This document shows positions 9,533 to 18,168 of a stretch of 64,000 nt of DNA, in pieces. The first letter of the stretch is position 1. Every line of letters starts with the position of its first letter. Origin of the DNA: Gammaproteobacteria bacterium (GTDB lineage Bacteria; Pseudomonadota; Gammaproteobacteria; Xanthomonadales; Wenzhouxiangellaceae); NCBI GenBank assembly GCA_021772985.1, contig JAJFKX010000008.1, forward strand, positions 124,001-188,000, given 5' to 3'. Made by a program: the position numbers and the translations under genes. The notes beneath the pieces are model-generated. The model worked only from the letters and a program-made list of their open reading frames with translations, had not been told where the DNA came from and did no database searches.

Positions 9533-10625
9533 GAGGCAACTCCAGGGTTACGCAATAGCGCTGCTGATCGCTTTCACTTTCCAGCTGAGCGCGGCCCTGA
9601 TAGACCAGATCCAGTCGTCGCTGTAAATCCCGGAGTGCAGTTCCGGTGCCATTTGCCTGTGCTTCGATATCAGTGGTTGAGGCTGCCAGTGGATTGCTTA
9701 TTTGAACTTGCAGATTGCCTGAATATATTTGCGCACTGATAGTCAGCTGGCCACCATCAGGCAATGGTTGGATACCATGCAAAACCGCATTTTCGACCAG
9801 TGCCTGTAGTGTTAAAGGTGGAATTTGCCAATCTTCAAGAATGATTTCAGGGTCTAATTGCCAATTTGTCTGTAGTCGCTCACCAAGTCGCCAGCCCATC
9901 AGGTGCAGGTACTGTCGGCATAGTTCGATTTCATGGGACAGGTGAACCAGTCGATTTTTGGGTTGCAGTGATTGGCGTAGCAAATCACTTAGATCTTCAA
10001 GCGCATCAATGGCGGCATCAGGTCGCTGGCTAACCAGGGCGGCAATACTGTTCAGGGTGTTGTATAAAAAGTGTGGACGCAAGCGTGCTTGAAGGTTGTC
10101 CAGTTCCATTCTTGCCTGTTGGCGCGTTTGCAAATTCCAGCGTTGCCAGATAGCGGTGTAGCGGAGCAATAACCCTGCCAACAAGGCACTGAATATACCT
10201 GTGATAATGACCAGTCGGGCCGAGTCCAGCGTACGGCTGACCAGATTCAATCCGGCCCCATGATCAATAAAGATCAGAAATTGCGCCATAAACATACATA
10301 GCACCACAGCTTCCAGCCACAGCAAAAGCCAACACAGGCTCCAGCCTATTTTTCCCGGACGATCATAATGCTGGCTCCGATTGACTGCGTAGACCAGTAG
10401 CCGCCCAGTGATGCACCAAAATGCCTGGACTAACAATACGCCCCACAAACTAAATAAAGACAGTACGCCCAATGCCGGCCACGACCACGGGTCAGGGCGA
10501 CCAAGTAATAACAATATGCTGCCAATTTGAGCCAGAATCACAGCAACCAGTAACAATGGCCAGCTACAAAATTCCGGCAAATCCTCCGCCCAGTTAATAG
10601 GCTTGGAGTGGTTTTTCCTGGTCAT
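9525..10625 (-). CDS. algZ: LytS/AlgZ-type sensor histidine kinase
   Basis: 366 residues. About six N-terminal membrane helices (residues 20-180) are followed by a His_kinase domain with the phospho-acceptor histidine in LRPHFLYNTLNSI and an ATPase domain with N box VENAVLHG and G box NGTGTALRDLQRRL. This is the AlgZ/FimS architecture. It pairs with the overlapping AlgR gene. The start codon overlaps the preceding esterase stop (ATGA), so esterase, kinase and regulator are probably one transcript. Confidence 0.92.
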   Translation of the reverse strand: MTRKNHSKPINWAEDLPEFCSWPLLLVAVILAQIGSILLLLGRPDPWSWPALGVLSLFSLWGVLLVQAFWCITGRLLVYAVNRSQHYDRPGKIGWSLCWLLLWLEAVVLCMFMAQFLIFIDHGAGLNLVSRTLDSARLVIITGIFSALLAGLLLRYTAIWQRWNLQTRQQARMELDNLQARLRPHFLYNTLNSIAALVSQRPDAAIDALEDLSDLLRQSLQPKNRLVHLSHEIELCRQYLHLMGWRLGERLQTNWQLDPEIILEDWQIPPLTLQALVENAVLHGIQPLPDGGQLTISAQIYSGNLQVQISNPLAASTTDIEAQANGTGTALRDLQRRLDLVYQGRAQLESESDQQRYCVTLELPHV

Positions 10626-11329
10626 TGCATTAATGAATACAACCAGCTATCCAGTTCAGCAATTTCATCTTGATGAACGCCATGTGCAACCGGATATTCG
10701 CCCCAGGTGACTGTGCAATGCCGATGTCCCAAGCGCTCTGCTGCCTGTTTGCCCAGTGCCAACGGCACCATGGGATCATGTTGGCCGTGGCCGATAAAAG
10801 CCGGCAATCGTCGGTTTGGAGCAGGCAGGTCAGCTAATTGGTCAGCACTGGATAAATAACACGACAGGCCAATCACACCCATGACTTGATCAAGCATTTG
10901 CAATCCGGTTTGTAAGGCAATAACGCCTCCCTGAGAAAAGCCCGCGATCACTATCCGGCTGGCAGAAATGCCCTGTGCCTGCTCCAAGTCAATCAATTGT
11001 CGAACATGAGCGATTGATTCATCGATACCTTGCTGATCCAGTAACCGCTTACCGGTAAGATCAATGCTGCGAATGTCATACCAGGCACGCATTTGGGCGC
11101 CGCCGTTAATTGTGACCGGGCGGACCGGAGCGTGTGGAAATACAAATCTCAATGGCAAATTCTGACATTGAGTAAACGCCGGAACAACCGGGACGAAATC
11201 ATTACCGTCAGCACCCAGGCCATGTAGCCAGATAATACTTCCGCTAATGGAAGCTCCGGTTTGCGCTGCTTTGGTAACAATAATCTCGCGCTTTAATGGC
11301 TCATCGAGATAATAGGCATTATCATGCAT
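10622..11329 (-). CDS. Carboxylesterase / phospholipase family alpha/beta hydrolase
   Basis: 235 residues of the EstB (carboxylesterase 2) family. Visible are the oxyanion region IIWLHGLGADGNDF, nucleophile GFSQGG, acid in GHGQHDPMVPL and histidine in PVAHGVHQDE. Such enzymes hydrolyse short-chain carboxylic esters in the cytoplasm. Only one upstream start is available, and it lies 33 bases from the divergent lptM start, so each promoter must lie inside the opposite gene or in that gap. Co-transcription with algZR is suggested by a four-base overlap. Confidence 0.88.
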   Translation of the reverse strand: MHDNAYYLDEPLKREIIVTKAAQTGASISGSIIWLHGLGADGNDFVPVVPAFTQCQNLPLRFVFPHAPVRPVTINGGAQMRAWYDIRSIDLTGKRLLDQQGIDESIAHVRQLIDLEQAQGISASRIVIAGFSQGGVIALQTGLQMLDQVMGVIGLSCYLSSADQLADLPAPNRRLPAFIGHGQHDPMVPLALGKQAAERLGHRHCTVTWGEYPVAHGVHQDEIAELDSWLYSLMQ

Positions 11330-11362
11330 AGCACACCAAAAAGTTTGATAACAGAGAGCATT

Positions 11363-11548
11363 ATGCCCAAATGTACCCCCGAAACGCGAAAACCGTCATT
11401 GCCTTATAAGTCGTTGTTGGTTTTTCTGGTAGCAGGTTTGATATGTTTAACTGGCTGCGGTTTGAAAGGTGATTTGACGCTGGAGCCGGATACTCCGCCT
11501 GAGAGTGTTACAGAATCAGCCGAAGAGGTTGAGCAGGACAATGCTTGA
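11363..11548 (+). CDS. lptM: LptM (YifL-like) lipoprotein
   Basis: 61 residues starting at the ATG at 11363, which has GAGAG just upstream; an ATG at 11324 lacks a ribosome binding site. After a hydrophobic stretch comes the lipobox and the family signature LTGCGLKGDLTLEP. In E. coli LptM (YifL) is a small outer-membrane lipoprotein that helps oxidative maturation of the LptD translocon for LPS. It is the first gene of the dapF-xerC operon and overlaps the next gene by eight bases. Confidence 0.85.
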   Translation: MPKCTPETRKPSLPYKSLLVFLVAGLICLTGCGLKGDLTLEPDTPPESVTESAEEVEQDNA

Positions 11549-12209
11549 ACGCGTTCCAGAACCGGAGCTGATGGATAACAAGTTGCAGGTACAAGCCTAT
11601 GCCGATGCAGATTTTGCCGATGCCAATCAGCGCTTCGTTAGTCTGGTACAGGCGCAGCAGCTGGCACTTAACGGATCAGCATTGGATTTGGGTTGTGGTC
11701 CTGCGGGTATAACCCTGGCACTGGCAGCCAGTTTGCCGGGTTGGCGAATTTGTGGTTTGGACGCGGGGGCCAATATGCTGGCAACCGCACGGGATAATGC
11801 TAAAAAAATGCCTGAGGAAGTGCAATCTCGGTTGAGTTTTGTATTAGGCCATTTACCCGATCACGGCTTGCAGGGGGAAGCATTTGATTTGCTCCTGAGC
11901 AATAGCTTATTACATCATTTGCCAGATCCACTGAGTCTCTGGCAATCACTTACCGGGCTTGGGCATAGTGGAAGTGTGGTGGTGGTGATGGATTTGTTTC
12001 GTCCTGAAAGCCAGCGTGTACTGGATAATCTGGTGTCCGAGTATGCTGGAAATGAGCCAGAGATATTGCAAATAGATTTTGCCAATTCATTGTTTGCTGC
12101 CTGGACCATCAGTGAGGTTGAGCAGCAGTTGCATCAATGTGAGTTACAGCATTTTTCAGTTCGGGCAATCAGTGATCGACATATGGCGATAACCGGTGTG
12201 CTGGGTTGA
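11541..12209 (+). CDS. SAM-dependent class I methyltransferase
   Basis: 222 residues with a seven-strand Rossmann methyltransferase fold: motif I LDLGCGPAGIT, motif II GLDAGANML, and the later SNSLLHHLPDP. The substrate is unknown; the HHLPDP type is common in small-molecule methyltransferases. It occupies the place where pseudomonads carry lysA, between lptM and dapF, and is coupled on both sides (eight-base overlap with lptM, four-base overlap with dapF). The start could also be the ATG at 11571. Confidence 0.8.
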   Translation: MLERVPEPELMDNKLQVQAYADADFADANQRFVSLVQAQQLALNGSALDLGCGPAGITLALAASLPGWRICGLDAGANMLATARDNAKKMPEEVQSRLSFVLGHLPDHGLQGEAFDLLLSNSLLHHLPDPLSLWQSLTGLGHSGSVVVVMDLFRPESQRVLDNLVSEYAGNEPEILQIDFANSLFAAWTISEVEQQLHQCELQHFSVRAISDRHMAITGVLG

Positions 12210-13048
12210 AGATTCAATTTCACAAAATGCACGGTCTCGGCAATGATTTTGTGTTGCTGGATATTGATCAACCTCAGATAGAGCTGACTGCTGCAGCCGT
12301 TCAACAACTGGCTGATCGTCGTACGGGTATCGGTTTTGATCAATTATTGCGATTATCGCCAGCTGCCGGTGGGGATTTACAGGTAGATATTGTTAATGCA
12401 GATGGCAGCCATGCTGAACAGTGTGGCAATGGTATGCGGGCTATTGCGTACTTATTGCATCGTCAACAACGGCTTGATCACCCCTGTGTGGTTCATGCCG
12501 CTGGTGGAGCGGTTGGTTTGGGGTCAGTGGCTGGTGAAAATAAGTATTTTGCTGACTTGCCGGTGCCAAAGCTACTGAAACCAATTGAGCTGATAACCAC
12601 TGCAACAGATAACCAGTTGCATGATGTTTACCGTGTCTCGGTTGGTAATCCGCATTTGGTCGTTTTGTGTGAGAACCCAAAGCACCTGCATCAGCTGGAT
12701 GGGAGGGAATTGGCAGAATTACAATCGAATGGTACCCGGCAATACCGAACCGGTGCATTCGCAAAGGGTTGCAATGCCGGATTTGCCAGGCGAACCGGGC
12801 AAAATATCGAATTATATGTGTGGGAGCGTGGAGCAGGGCCTACCAAAGCCTGTGGCAGCGGGGCCTGTGCAGTTGCCTGGGTGGTGATGCAACAACAAGG
12901 ACTAAAGTGTGTGACGGTAGACCAACCCGGTGGTCAGCTTATGCTAGAGTGGCTGACAGATACAACACTGCGCATGACCGGGGCAGCCAGCTATGTTTAC
13001 CATGGGAGTATTGATTGGCCGGAGCATGCATTGGAGAATTCAGTTTAA
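12206..13048 (+). CDS. dapF: Diaminopimelate epimerase
   Basis: 280 residues. DapF interconverts LL- and meso-diaminopimelate for lysine and peptidoglycan. Both catalytic cysteines are present: NADGS..EQCGNGMRA and TKACGSGACA. The start is a TTG overlapping the preceding stop (TTGA); it gives the canonical N-terminus KIQFHKMHGLGNDFVLLD, and no ATG alternative exists before that motif. Cytoplasmic homodimer in the family. Confidence 0.96.
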   Translation: MKIQFHKMHGLGNDFVLLDIDQPQIELTAAAVQQLADRRTGIGFDQLLRLSPAAGGDLQVDIVNADGSHAEQCGNGMRAIAYLLHRQQRLDHPCVVHAAGGAVGLGSVAGENKYFADLPVPKLLKPIELITTATDNQLHDVYRVSVGNPHLVVLCENPKHLHQLDGRELAELQSNGTRQYRTGAFAKGCNAGFARRTGQNIELYVWERGAGPTKACGSGACAVAWVVMQQQGLKCVTVDQPGGQLMLEWLTDTTLRMTGAASYVYHGSIDWPEHALENSV

Positions 13049-13749
13049 TGACGAAAAATGACAGCAAGGTTACGGCTCAGCAGATGATTGATTATTTGCG
13101 GCAGCATCCGGATTTTTTTGTGGAGCGGACAGAATTGCTTAGCCGTTTGAATTTACATGGAGGCCCCAAAACATCCGGGAAAACCACCTCTCTGGGGCAG
13201 CGTCAGATTGTTATTTTACGTGAGCAAATTACTGCTTTAGAGGAGCAATTGCGGCAATTAAGCAGTGTTGCTTCGAATAACGAGCATTTACTTAACCGTT
13301 GGCATGATTTGACCCTGGGGTTGTTTTCCGCCACTGAGGTGAGTGATTTTTTTGATTTGCTGGATCAGCGGTTACGTCAGGATTTTAATGCAGATGCTGT
13401 TCGTATCAGCCTCAAAGCCGGCCAGCATTTGGATAAAGAGCTGCTTGAAGTAGCGCATGTTTGTGAAGCTCAGGCTAATGAGGAGAAATTGCTGAATGAG
13501 CTGATCGGTTTAAAGGCACCACATTGTGGCCGGTTAACACAAGCAAAAAAAACACTGCTGTTTTCCCCACAGGATAAAATTGGCTCTGCGGCAATAGTGC
13601 CTTTGCATAAACAAGGTGTGTTGGCTATCGGCAGTCAGGATGAAACGCGTTTTGAACCAGGCATGGGGGTGCTGTTTTTGGAATTGCTGGGTAAGACCAT
13701 TAGTTGGCGATTGCAGCAGCATATGCTTAGTTTACGCAAACGAGCTTGA
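13048..13749 (+). CDS. DUF484 family protein
   Basis: 233 residues from the ATG that shares its A with the dapF stop (TAATG). The N-terminal MIDYLRQHPDFFVERTELLSRLNL and the GAF-like C-terminal half are typical of DUF484 (YigA in E. coli), a family nearly always found between dapF and xerC. Function unknown; the conserved location suggests a link to XerC or cell-wall metabolism. A short coiled coil (about residues 55-80) separates the two parts. Confidence 0.9.
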   Translation: MTKNDSKVTAQQMIDYLRQHPDFFVERTELLSRLNLHGGPKTSGKTTSLGQRQIVILREQITALEEQLRQLSSVASNNEHLLNRWHDLTLGLFSATEVSDFFDLLDQRLRQDFNADAVRISLKAGQHLDKELLEVAHVCEAQANEEKLLNELIGLKAPHCGRLTQAKKTLLFSPQDKIGSAAIVPLHKQGVLAIGSQDETRFEPGMGVLFLELLGKTISWRLQQHMLSLRKRA

Positions 13750-14654
13750 TGCAGGTACCTGAAGAAGCCAACCGTTGGCTTGCTGCCTATTTGCAGGAAC
13801 TACGTGTTAATCGTCGATTATCGCCGTTGACTGTTACAGGTTACCAACGGGACCTTGAGAGGCTTTTTGCGCTGGCATTGCAGGATGGCCATCCGGACCC
13901 GATTCAATTAACCCATCATGTTTTACGTGGTATGGCAGCGCGGTTGCACCGGCAAGGCCTGGGTGGACGATCAGTCGCACGATGGTTGGCCGGAATCCGA
14001 GGCTGGTACCGCTACCTGCAAAAACATCAGGTGATAGCAACTAACCCGGCGATTGGTATAAAACCACCCAAATCACCCCGCATGTTACCCGCTACGCTGG
14101 AAGTCGATGACATCGGTATGCTATTGAATCTGCCGGATGACGAACCACTGGCGATCAGAGATAAAGCGATGCTGGAATTGTTTTATTCCAGTGGATTGCG
14201 TCTGGCGGAGTTGGCTGCATTGGACTGGGAAGGCCTGGATATGGGACAACACCTGGTCAGGGTGCTGGGCAAAGGTAATAAGGAACGGATATTACCTGTT
14301 GGTCGGTACGCCATACAGGCCTTGGAAAATTGGCGTGTAGTGCGCAAAGATTCAGTCCATGCAATAGAGCCTGCGGTGTTTGTCAGTCTCCAAGGGCGGC
14401 GTTTATCTCACCGGGCGATACAACAACGGCTGGCCTATTGGTCTAAACGTTTGGGCCTGGGACAACATGTACACCCGCACAAGTTGCGGCACTCATTCGC
14501 CAGCCATTTGCTGGAGTCCAGCGGCGCATTACGTGCGGTGCAGGAATTATTGGGGCATGCCAATATCAGCACTACACAAATTTATACACACCTGGACTTT
14601 CAGCATCTTGCGAAGGTGTACGACAAGGCACACCCACGCGCTAAAAAACAATAA
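13749..14654 (+). CDS. xerC: Site-specific tyrosine recombinase XerC
   Basis: 301 residues with an N-terminal SAM-like core-binding domain and a C-terminal catalytic domain. The catalytic set is complete: Arg in SSGLRLAEL, Lys in GKGNKERILP, His-x-x-Arg in HKLRHSFASH, His in LLGHANISTTQ and the nucleophile Tyr in IYTHLD. With XerD it resolves chromosome dimers at dif. The ATG overlaps the DUF484 stop by one base. Last gene of the operon. Confidence 0.95.
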   Translation: MQVPEEANRWLAAYLQELRVNRRLSPLTVTGYQRDLERLFALALQDGHPDPIQLTHHVLRGMAARLHRQGLGGRSVARWLAGIRGWYRYLQKHQVIATNPAIGIKPPKSPRMLPATLEVDDIGMLLNLPDDEPLAIRDKAMLELFYSSGLRLAELAALDWEGLDMGQHLVRVLGKGNKERILPVGRYAIQALENWRVVRKDSVHAIEPAVFVSLQGRRLSHRAIQQRLAYWSKRLGLGQHVHPHKLRHSFASHLLESSGALRAVQELLGHANISTTQIYTHLDFQHLAKVYDKAHPRAKKQ

Positions 14655-14674
14655 CAAATGCTGACGGGCTGGAA

Positions 14675-15943
14675 CTATTTAATGTAATGCCTCGGTGTGT
14701 CTGGGTTTTCCGGCAAATACCGTTCTAACAGCTGCTGTTGCCGGGTTTGCATATCAACCGGTTGACCAGCGATCCAGACAGCCTCAGCGAAGCTGGTCAC
14801 TTCCAGCGGATCGCCACTCCACAGAACCAGATCGCCACGCATGCCTGCACGGATAGCACCAGTATTTTCAGCCAAACCCAGAATTATCGCCGGGTTGCGG
14901 GTGATGCCACGCAATGCGGTGTACCAATCAAGACCATGGGCAACCGCGTTACCGGCAATTTGACGGATTTTACGGGCATTGTGTGTTCCCCCACCGGTGA
15001 AAGCGATACGTACCCCGGCAGCGGCTAATATTGCAGCATTATCCAAGCGCGCGCCCAATTGATCGAAACTGCCGGGTAAATTATCCAGTGTATTCAGCAG
15101 CACTGGAATACCTGTCTCGGCCAGTTGTGCAGCCACCCGCCAGGCTTCACTGCCACCCTGGATAATTACCTGCAGGTCATGTTTATTGGCCAGTCGGATG
15201 ACTTGCAGGATATCAGCAGCACGATCAACATCGATAATCCAACGACCGTCATTTAAGTAGCGGCTTAAAATATCGCGGCCGGTCAGGGTTAACACCCGAT
15301 GCTCATACTGGAGGCTGCGAGGTGTACTCTTGGCTTCCCGGATAGCCTGTTCGATCAGCATGTATTGAGCAGCCCGGCTTGAGCCGGAAAAACCGGAAGC
15401 ATCGGCCCCCACATTTACAAACAGACTGCGGCTGCCTTCCATAATTGCGTTGAAACTGCCGCCCAGGCTGACTGCAGCTCCCTGTCCGGCAATCAAACCA
15501 CCATTTTGAGAAACATTAGCGCCCAGCAATGTCCAGGTCAGACCTTCGGCACGGTTGATATCAATGACTGTGGATAATGGATTGTAAGCCAGGGTAACAT
15601 CGAATTCCGGCCGCATCATTCCTGTTTCATGTTCCAGGGAAAGGCCGTAGTCGACAGTATTTTCTTCCAGGCTGACTTCTTCCAGCCCCAACCCGGTGAT
15701 TCCGGCAAACAGGCCTGGAGTCAGTGCCCGACCGGCTGCTAGTATTATCTGGGCATCATCCGGCGCCTGCAGGTTTTGGCCAATCTCGGCGATCCTGCCG
15801 TTTCTCAGCAATACATCTGTATCCACCAATGGTTCTGGTTGCATCGCTGTGTGTACTTGTGCACCACGAATCAGTGTGGTTTGCGCAAAGCTTTGTTCAA
15901 TTGCCAGTGTCAGCAGCAAGCTAATCAAGATAATGTAGCGCAT
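14675..15943 (-). CDS. Secreted amidohydrolase-like protein lacking metal ligands (probable pseudoenzyme)
   Basis: 422 residues with a signal peptide ending in SFA. The amidohydrolase scaffold is clear: N-terminal composite domain, ALTPGLFAG, and the C-terminal RNPAIILGL...GDLVLWSGDPL. The first-strand HxH motif, however, reads GITGLG. Where the neighbouring paralogue has its later histidines and aspartate (IHMHCYRAD, FHHAVEAY, IVHSDSAE) this protein has IDVDRAAD, IQGGSEAW and AFTGGGTH. All expected metal ligands are therefore missing while the frame is intact. It starts four bases after the paralogue ends, suggesting a non-catalytic partner of that enzyme. Confidence 0.82.
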   Translation of the reverse strand: MRYIILISLLLTLAIEQSFAQTTLIRGAQVHTAMQPEPLVDTDVLLRNGRIAEIGQNLQAPDDAQIILAAGRALTPGLFAGITGLGLEEVSLEENTVDYGLSLEHETGMMRPEFDVTLAYNPLSTVIDINRAEGLTWTLLGANVSQNGGLIAGQGAAVSLGGSFNAIMEGSRSLFVNVGADASGFSGSSRAAQYMLIEQAIREAKSTPRSLQYEHRVLTLTGRDILSRYLNDGRWIIDVDRAADILQVIRLANKHDLQVIIQGGSEAWRVAAQLAETGIPVLLNTLDNLPGSFDQLGARLDNAAILAAAGVRIAFTGGGTHNARKIRQIAGNAVAHGLDWYTALRGITRNPAIILGLAENTGAIRAGMRGDLVLWSGDPLEVTSFAEAVWIAGQPVDMQTRQQQLLERYLPENPDTPRHYIK

Positions 15944-15947
15944 GGTG

Positions 15948-17318
15948 TTATTCTCCCGCCGTCGGTTGCTGGCCTAACATGAAATCTGATCTGGCCTGAT
16001 GTTCCAAGTCTGTATGGTGATAGACCAATGCGCCATCGACAAAAACTTGTTCAGCCAAAGCATAAACACTGAATGGATTGCCACTCCATAACACCACGTC
16101 GGCCATCTTGCCGGTTTCCAGACTGCCGGTTTGTGCCGCAATACCCATCGCCTTGGCCGGGTGGGCGGTGATCCAGCCAATCGCATCAGCCGGTGTAATA
16201 TCCATTCCGGTGCGATTACCGCGAGCCATCGCCTTGGCGGCTTCCTGGTTCAAACGTTGAATACCTTCCGCCGAGTCTGAATGTACGATGGCACATCCAT
16301 TGTCCGGGCGATCGACCAGGGCGATGTTTTCCTGTATACCGTCATAGGCTTCCATTTTGAATCCCCACCAATCCGCCCACATGGCAGCGCAAACTCCGTT
16401 TTCCGCTAATAGATCAGCAATCTTGTAAGCTTCAACTGCGTGGTGAAAAGCGGTGACTTGATAATTAAATTCTTTTGCCAAATCCAGGATAGTGGCCATT
16501 TCATCCGCACGGTAGCAATGCATGTGAATCAGAATATCGCCGTTCAAAACACCGGCTAATGTATCCATGGCCAAGTCACGTTGAGGTGGTTCAGCGTCCT
16601 CCTCTTCGCTGGCATGGTATTGATCCCATTTGTCTTTATAAGCCTGTGCTTTTATCCATTGCGCCCGATAACCAGCCAGATTACCCATTCGGGTCATCGG
16701 TGCGATTGACTTGGAGCCGTAAACCCGTTTTGGGTTCTCGCCGCAAGCCATTTTCAAACCATGGGGAGCATCCGGAAACTTCATGCTTTGATAGGTAGTG
16801 GCTGGAACATTCTTCAGAGCCACGCCCCGTCCGCCAAACAGATTGGCTGACCCCGGCAGCACCAGCATGCTGGTGACGCCGCCTGCACGGGCGGCTTCAA
16901 AGCCCGGATCTTGAGGCCAGACAGCATGTTCGGCCCAAACGCCGGGCGTTGCCGGGCTGGTGATTTCATTGCCGTCGGCATGCGATACGGTGCCGGGACT
17001 GGGGTAAACACCCAGGTGTGAATGGATATCGATAATGCCGGGCGTTATCCAACCGCCCTCGGCATCAATTTCCTGGACATCATCAGACATTTCCAGATCT
17101 ACGCCTATCTCAGTAATCCGCCCATTCCGGAAGGCAATATCGGCATTATCCATACGGACTCCGGTACCGGTCAGGATAGTGGCATTGCGTAATACGATGG
17201 GTGGACTGTCCAAAGCAGTATAGGTAGAAGCAAATGCTTCTTGAGGCTGTGCCTGGGTAACGCCAAGACTTGCTGCAGCAATCGCTATCAGCAAGATAAA
17301 CATACTTAAACAACGCAT
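15948..17318 (-). CDS. Secreted amidohydrolase (imidazolonepropionase/dihydroorotase-like)
   Basis: 456 residues with a Sec signal peptide (LLIAIAAASLGVTQA). The metal site looks complete: HxH in IDIHSHLG, histidines in IHMHCYRAD and FHHAVEAY, and aspartate in IVHSDSAE; the C-terminal GKMADVVLWSGNP is typical. It presumably hydrolyses cyclic amides or dipeptide-like substrates in the periplasm; the substrate cannot be read from the sequence. It is the middle gene of a minus-strand operon with the YbjN/CesT-like protein upstream and the metal-free paralogue downstream. GGAG precedes its ATG by nine bases. Confidence 0.87.
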   Translation of the reverse strand: MRCLSMFILLIAIAAASLGVTQAQPQEAFASTYTALDSPPIVLRNATILTGTGVRMDNADIAFRNGRITEIGVDLEMSDDVQEIDAEGGWITPGIIDIHSHLGVYPSPGTVSHADGNEITSPATPGVWAEHAVWPQDPGFEAARAGGVTSMLVLPGSANLFGGRGVALKNVPATTYQSMKFPDAPHGLKMACGENPKRVYGSKSIAPMTRMGNLAGYRAQWIKAQAYKDKWDQYHASEEEDAEPPQRDLAMDTLAGVLNGDILIHMHCYRADEMATILDLAKEFNYQVTAFHHAVEAYKIADLLAENGVCAAMWADWWGFKMEAYDGIQENIALVDRPDNGCAIVHSDSAEGIQRLNQEAAKAMARGNRTGMDITPADAIGWITAHPAKAMGIAAQTGSLETGKMADVVLWSGNPFSVYALAEQVFVDGALVYHHTDLEHQARSDFMLGQQPTAGE

Positions 17319-17356
17319 TGTTGAGTTCTCCGAAAAATTGATATTTAATAAATTCC

Positions 17357-17944
17357 CTAAGTTCGCGGGCGTAATAGTCGATCCAGTTCCTGTTCCAGCT
17401 CTTCCAGCAAATCGTTATTGCTATCGCCGCCACCGTAGCTAAACGCACCAGAGCTGTAGATAGTTCCGAAGGTGGCAGCAGTGTTGTAAACCTGTGCAAT
17501 GGCACTGGCCAATTGCTGATCTTGTAAAGGTGACAGAGGGTGGATGAATACCGACCACAATATATCCTGGGCAACGGCATATCGAGCATCCAGGGCGGTA
17601 TCGAAGTTGGCTTGTAACAGCCGGTACATTTCAGTCTGGTCTAAATCAGCAGAACCAGTGACCGGACTCATAATCCGCATACGATCGGCATTGCCATCGG
17701 CGACAACCAATAAGGTTCGACCGCGAAATTCAAATTGCCAGGTTGACCCATCCTGGACCAGGTTTTCATCGAGTTGATGCAGCAGTTGATCAAGCCGTTG
17801 TAATGACATGCCTTCAGGCGATCCACTTTCAGGGACATTTTCCGGAGCAGGTTGGACTCTGTCGGATTCCTGATCCTGGGCAAATAAAAGCGGACCAATA
17901 CAAATTGCGAGAACCAAACAAAACGACTTAATGTAATGCTGCAT
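17357..17944 (-). CDS. Secreted protein of unknown function, possibly YbjN/CesT-like
   Basis: 195 residues from the ATG at 17944. A signal peptide (FCLVLAICIGPLLFA) is followed by a Pro/Ser/Glu-rich linker and a globular domain containing WQFEFRGRTLLVV, RMRIMSP and LDARYAVAQDILWSVFIHPL. That pattern reminds me of the type III chaperone-like (CesT/YbjN) fold, but I would not assign it firmly. The C-terminus has a Gly-rich turn and an acidic helix. First gene of the amidohydrolase operon, so it may act with those proteins in the periplasm. Confidence 0.55.
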   Translation of the reverse strand: MQHYIKSFCLVLAICIGPLLFAQDQESDRVQPAPENVPESGSPEGMSLQRLDQLLHQLDENLVQDGSTWQFEFRGRTLLVVADGNADRMRIMSPVTGSADLDQTEMYRLLQANFDTALDARYAVAQDILWSVFIHPLSPLQDQQLASAIAQVYNTAATFGTIYSSGAFSYGGGDSNNDLLEELEQELDRLLRPRT

Positions 17945-18168
17945 AAGAATCCGGTTACAGGGTAACAATCGAGGCTAGTACTCTATCAAAGCGATTAAAT
18001 TTAACATATATTCAGTTCAATTCAGCTTATCTAAGCGATGTCTTACACAAGCTTGTCGGTGAGCTTGCATTTGACCCATGCCATATCGACAATCTGGCAT
18101 TCAGATGGAGAACTAATCCGATGCTGATGCATGATGTTGCAGATATGTTAGGTTTGGTATTGATATAG

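Noticed and set aside
13749..14654. Tyrosine recombinase as a sign of a mobile element
   Set aside because: It is XerC in its conserved dapF-DUF484-xerC context with full catalytic residues; no att sites or cargo boundary are seen.
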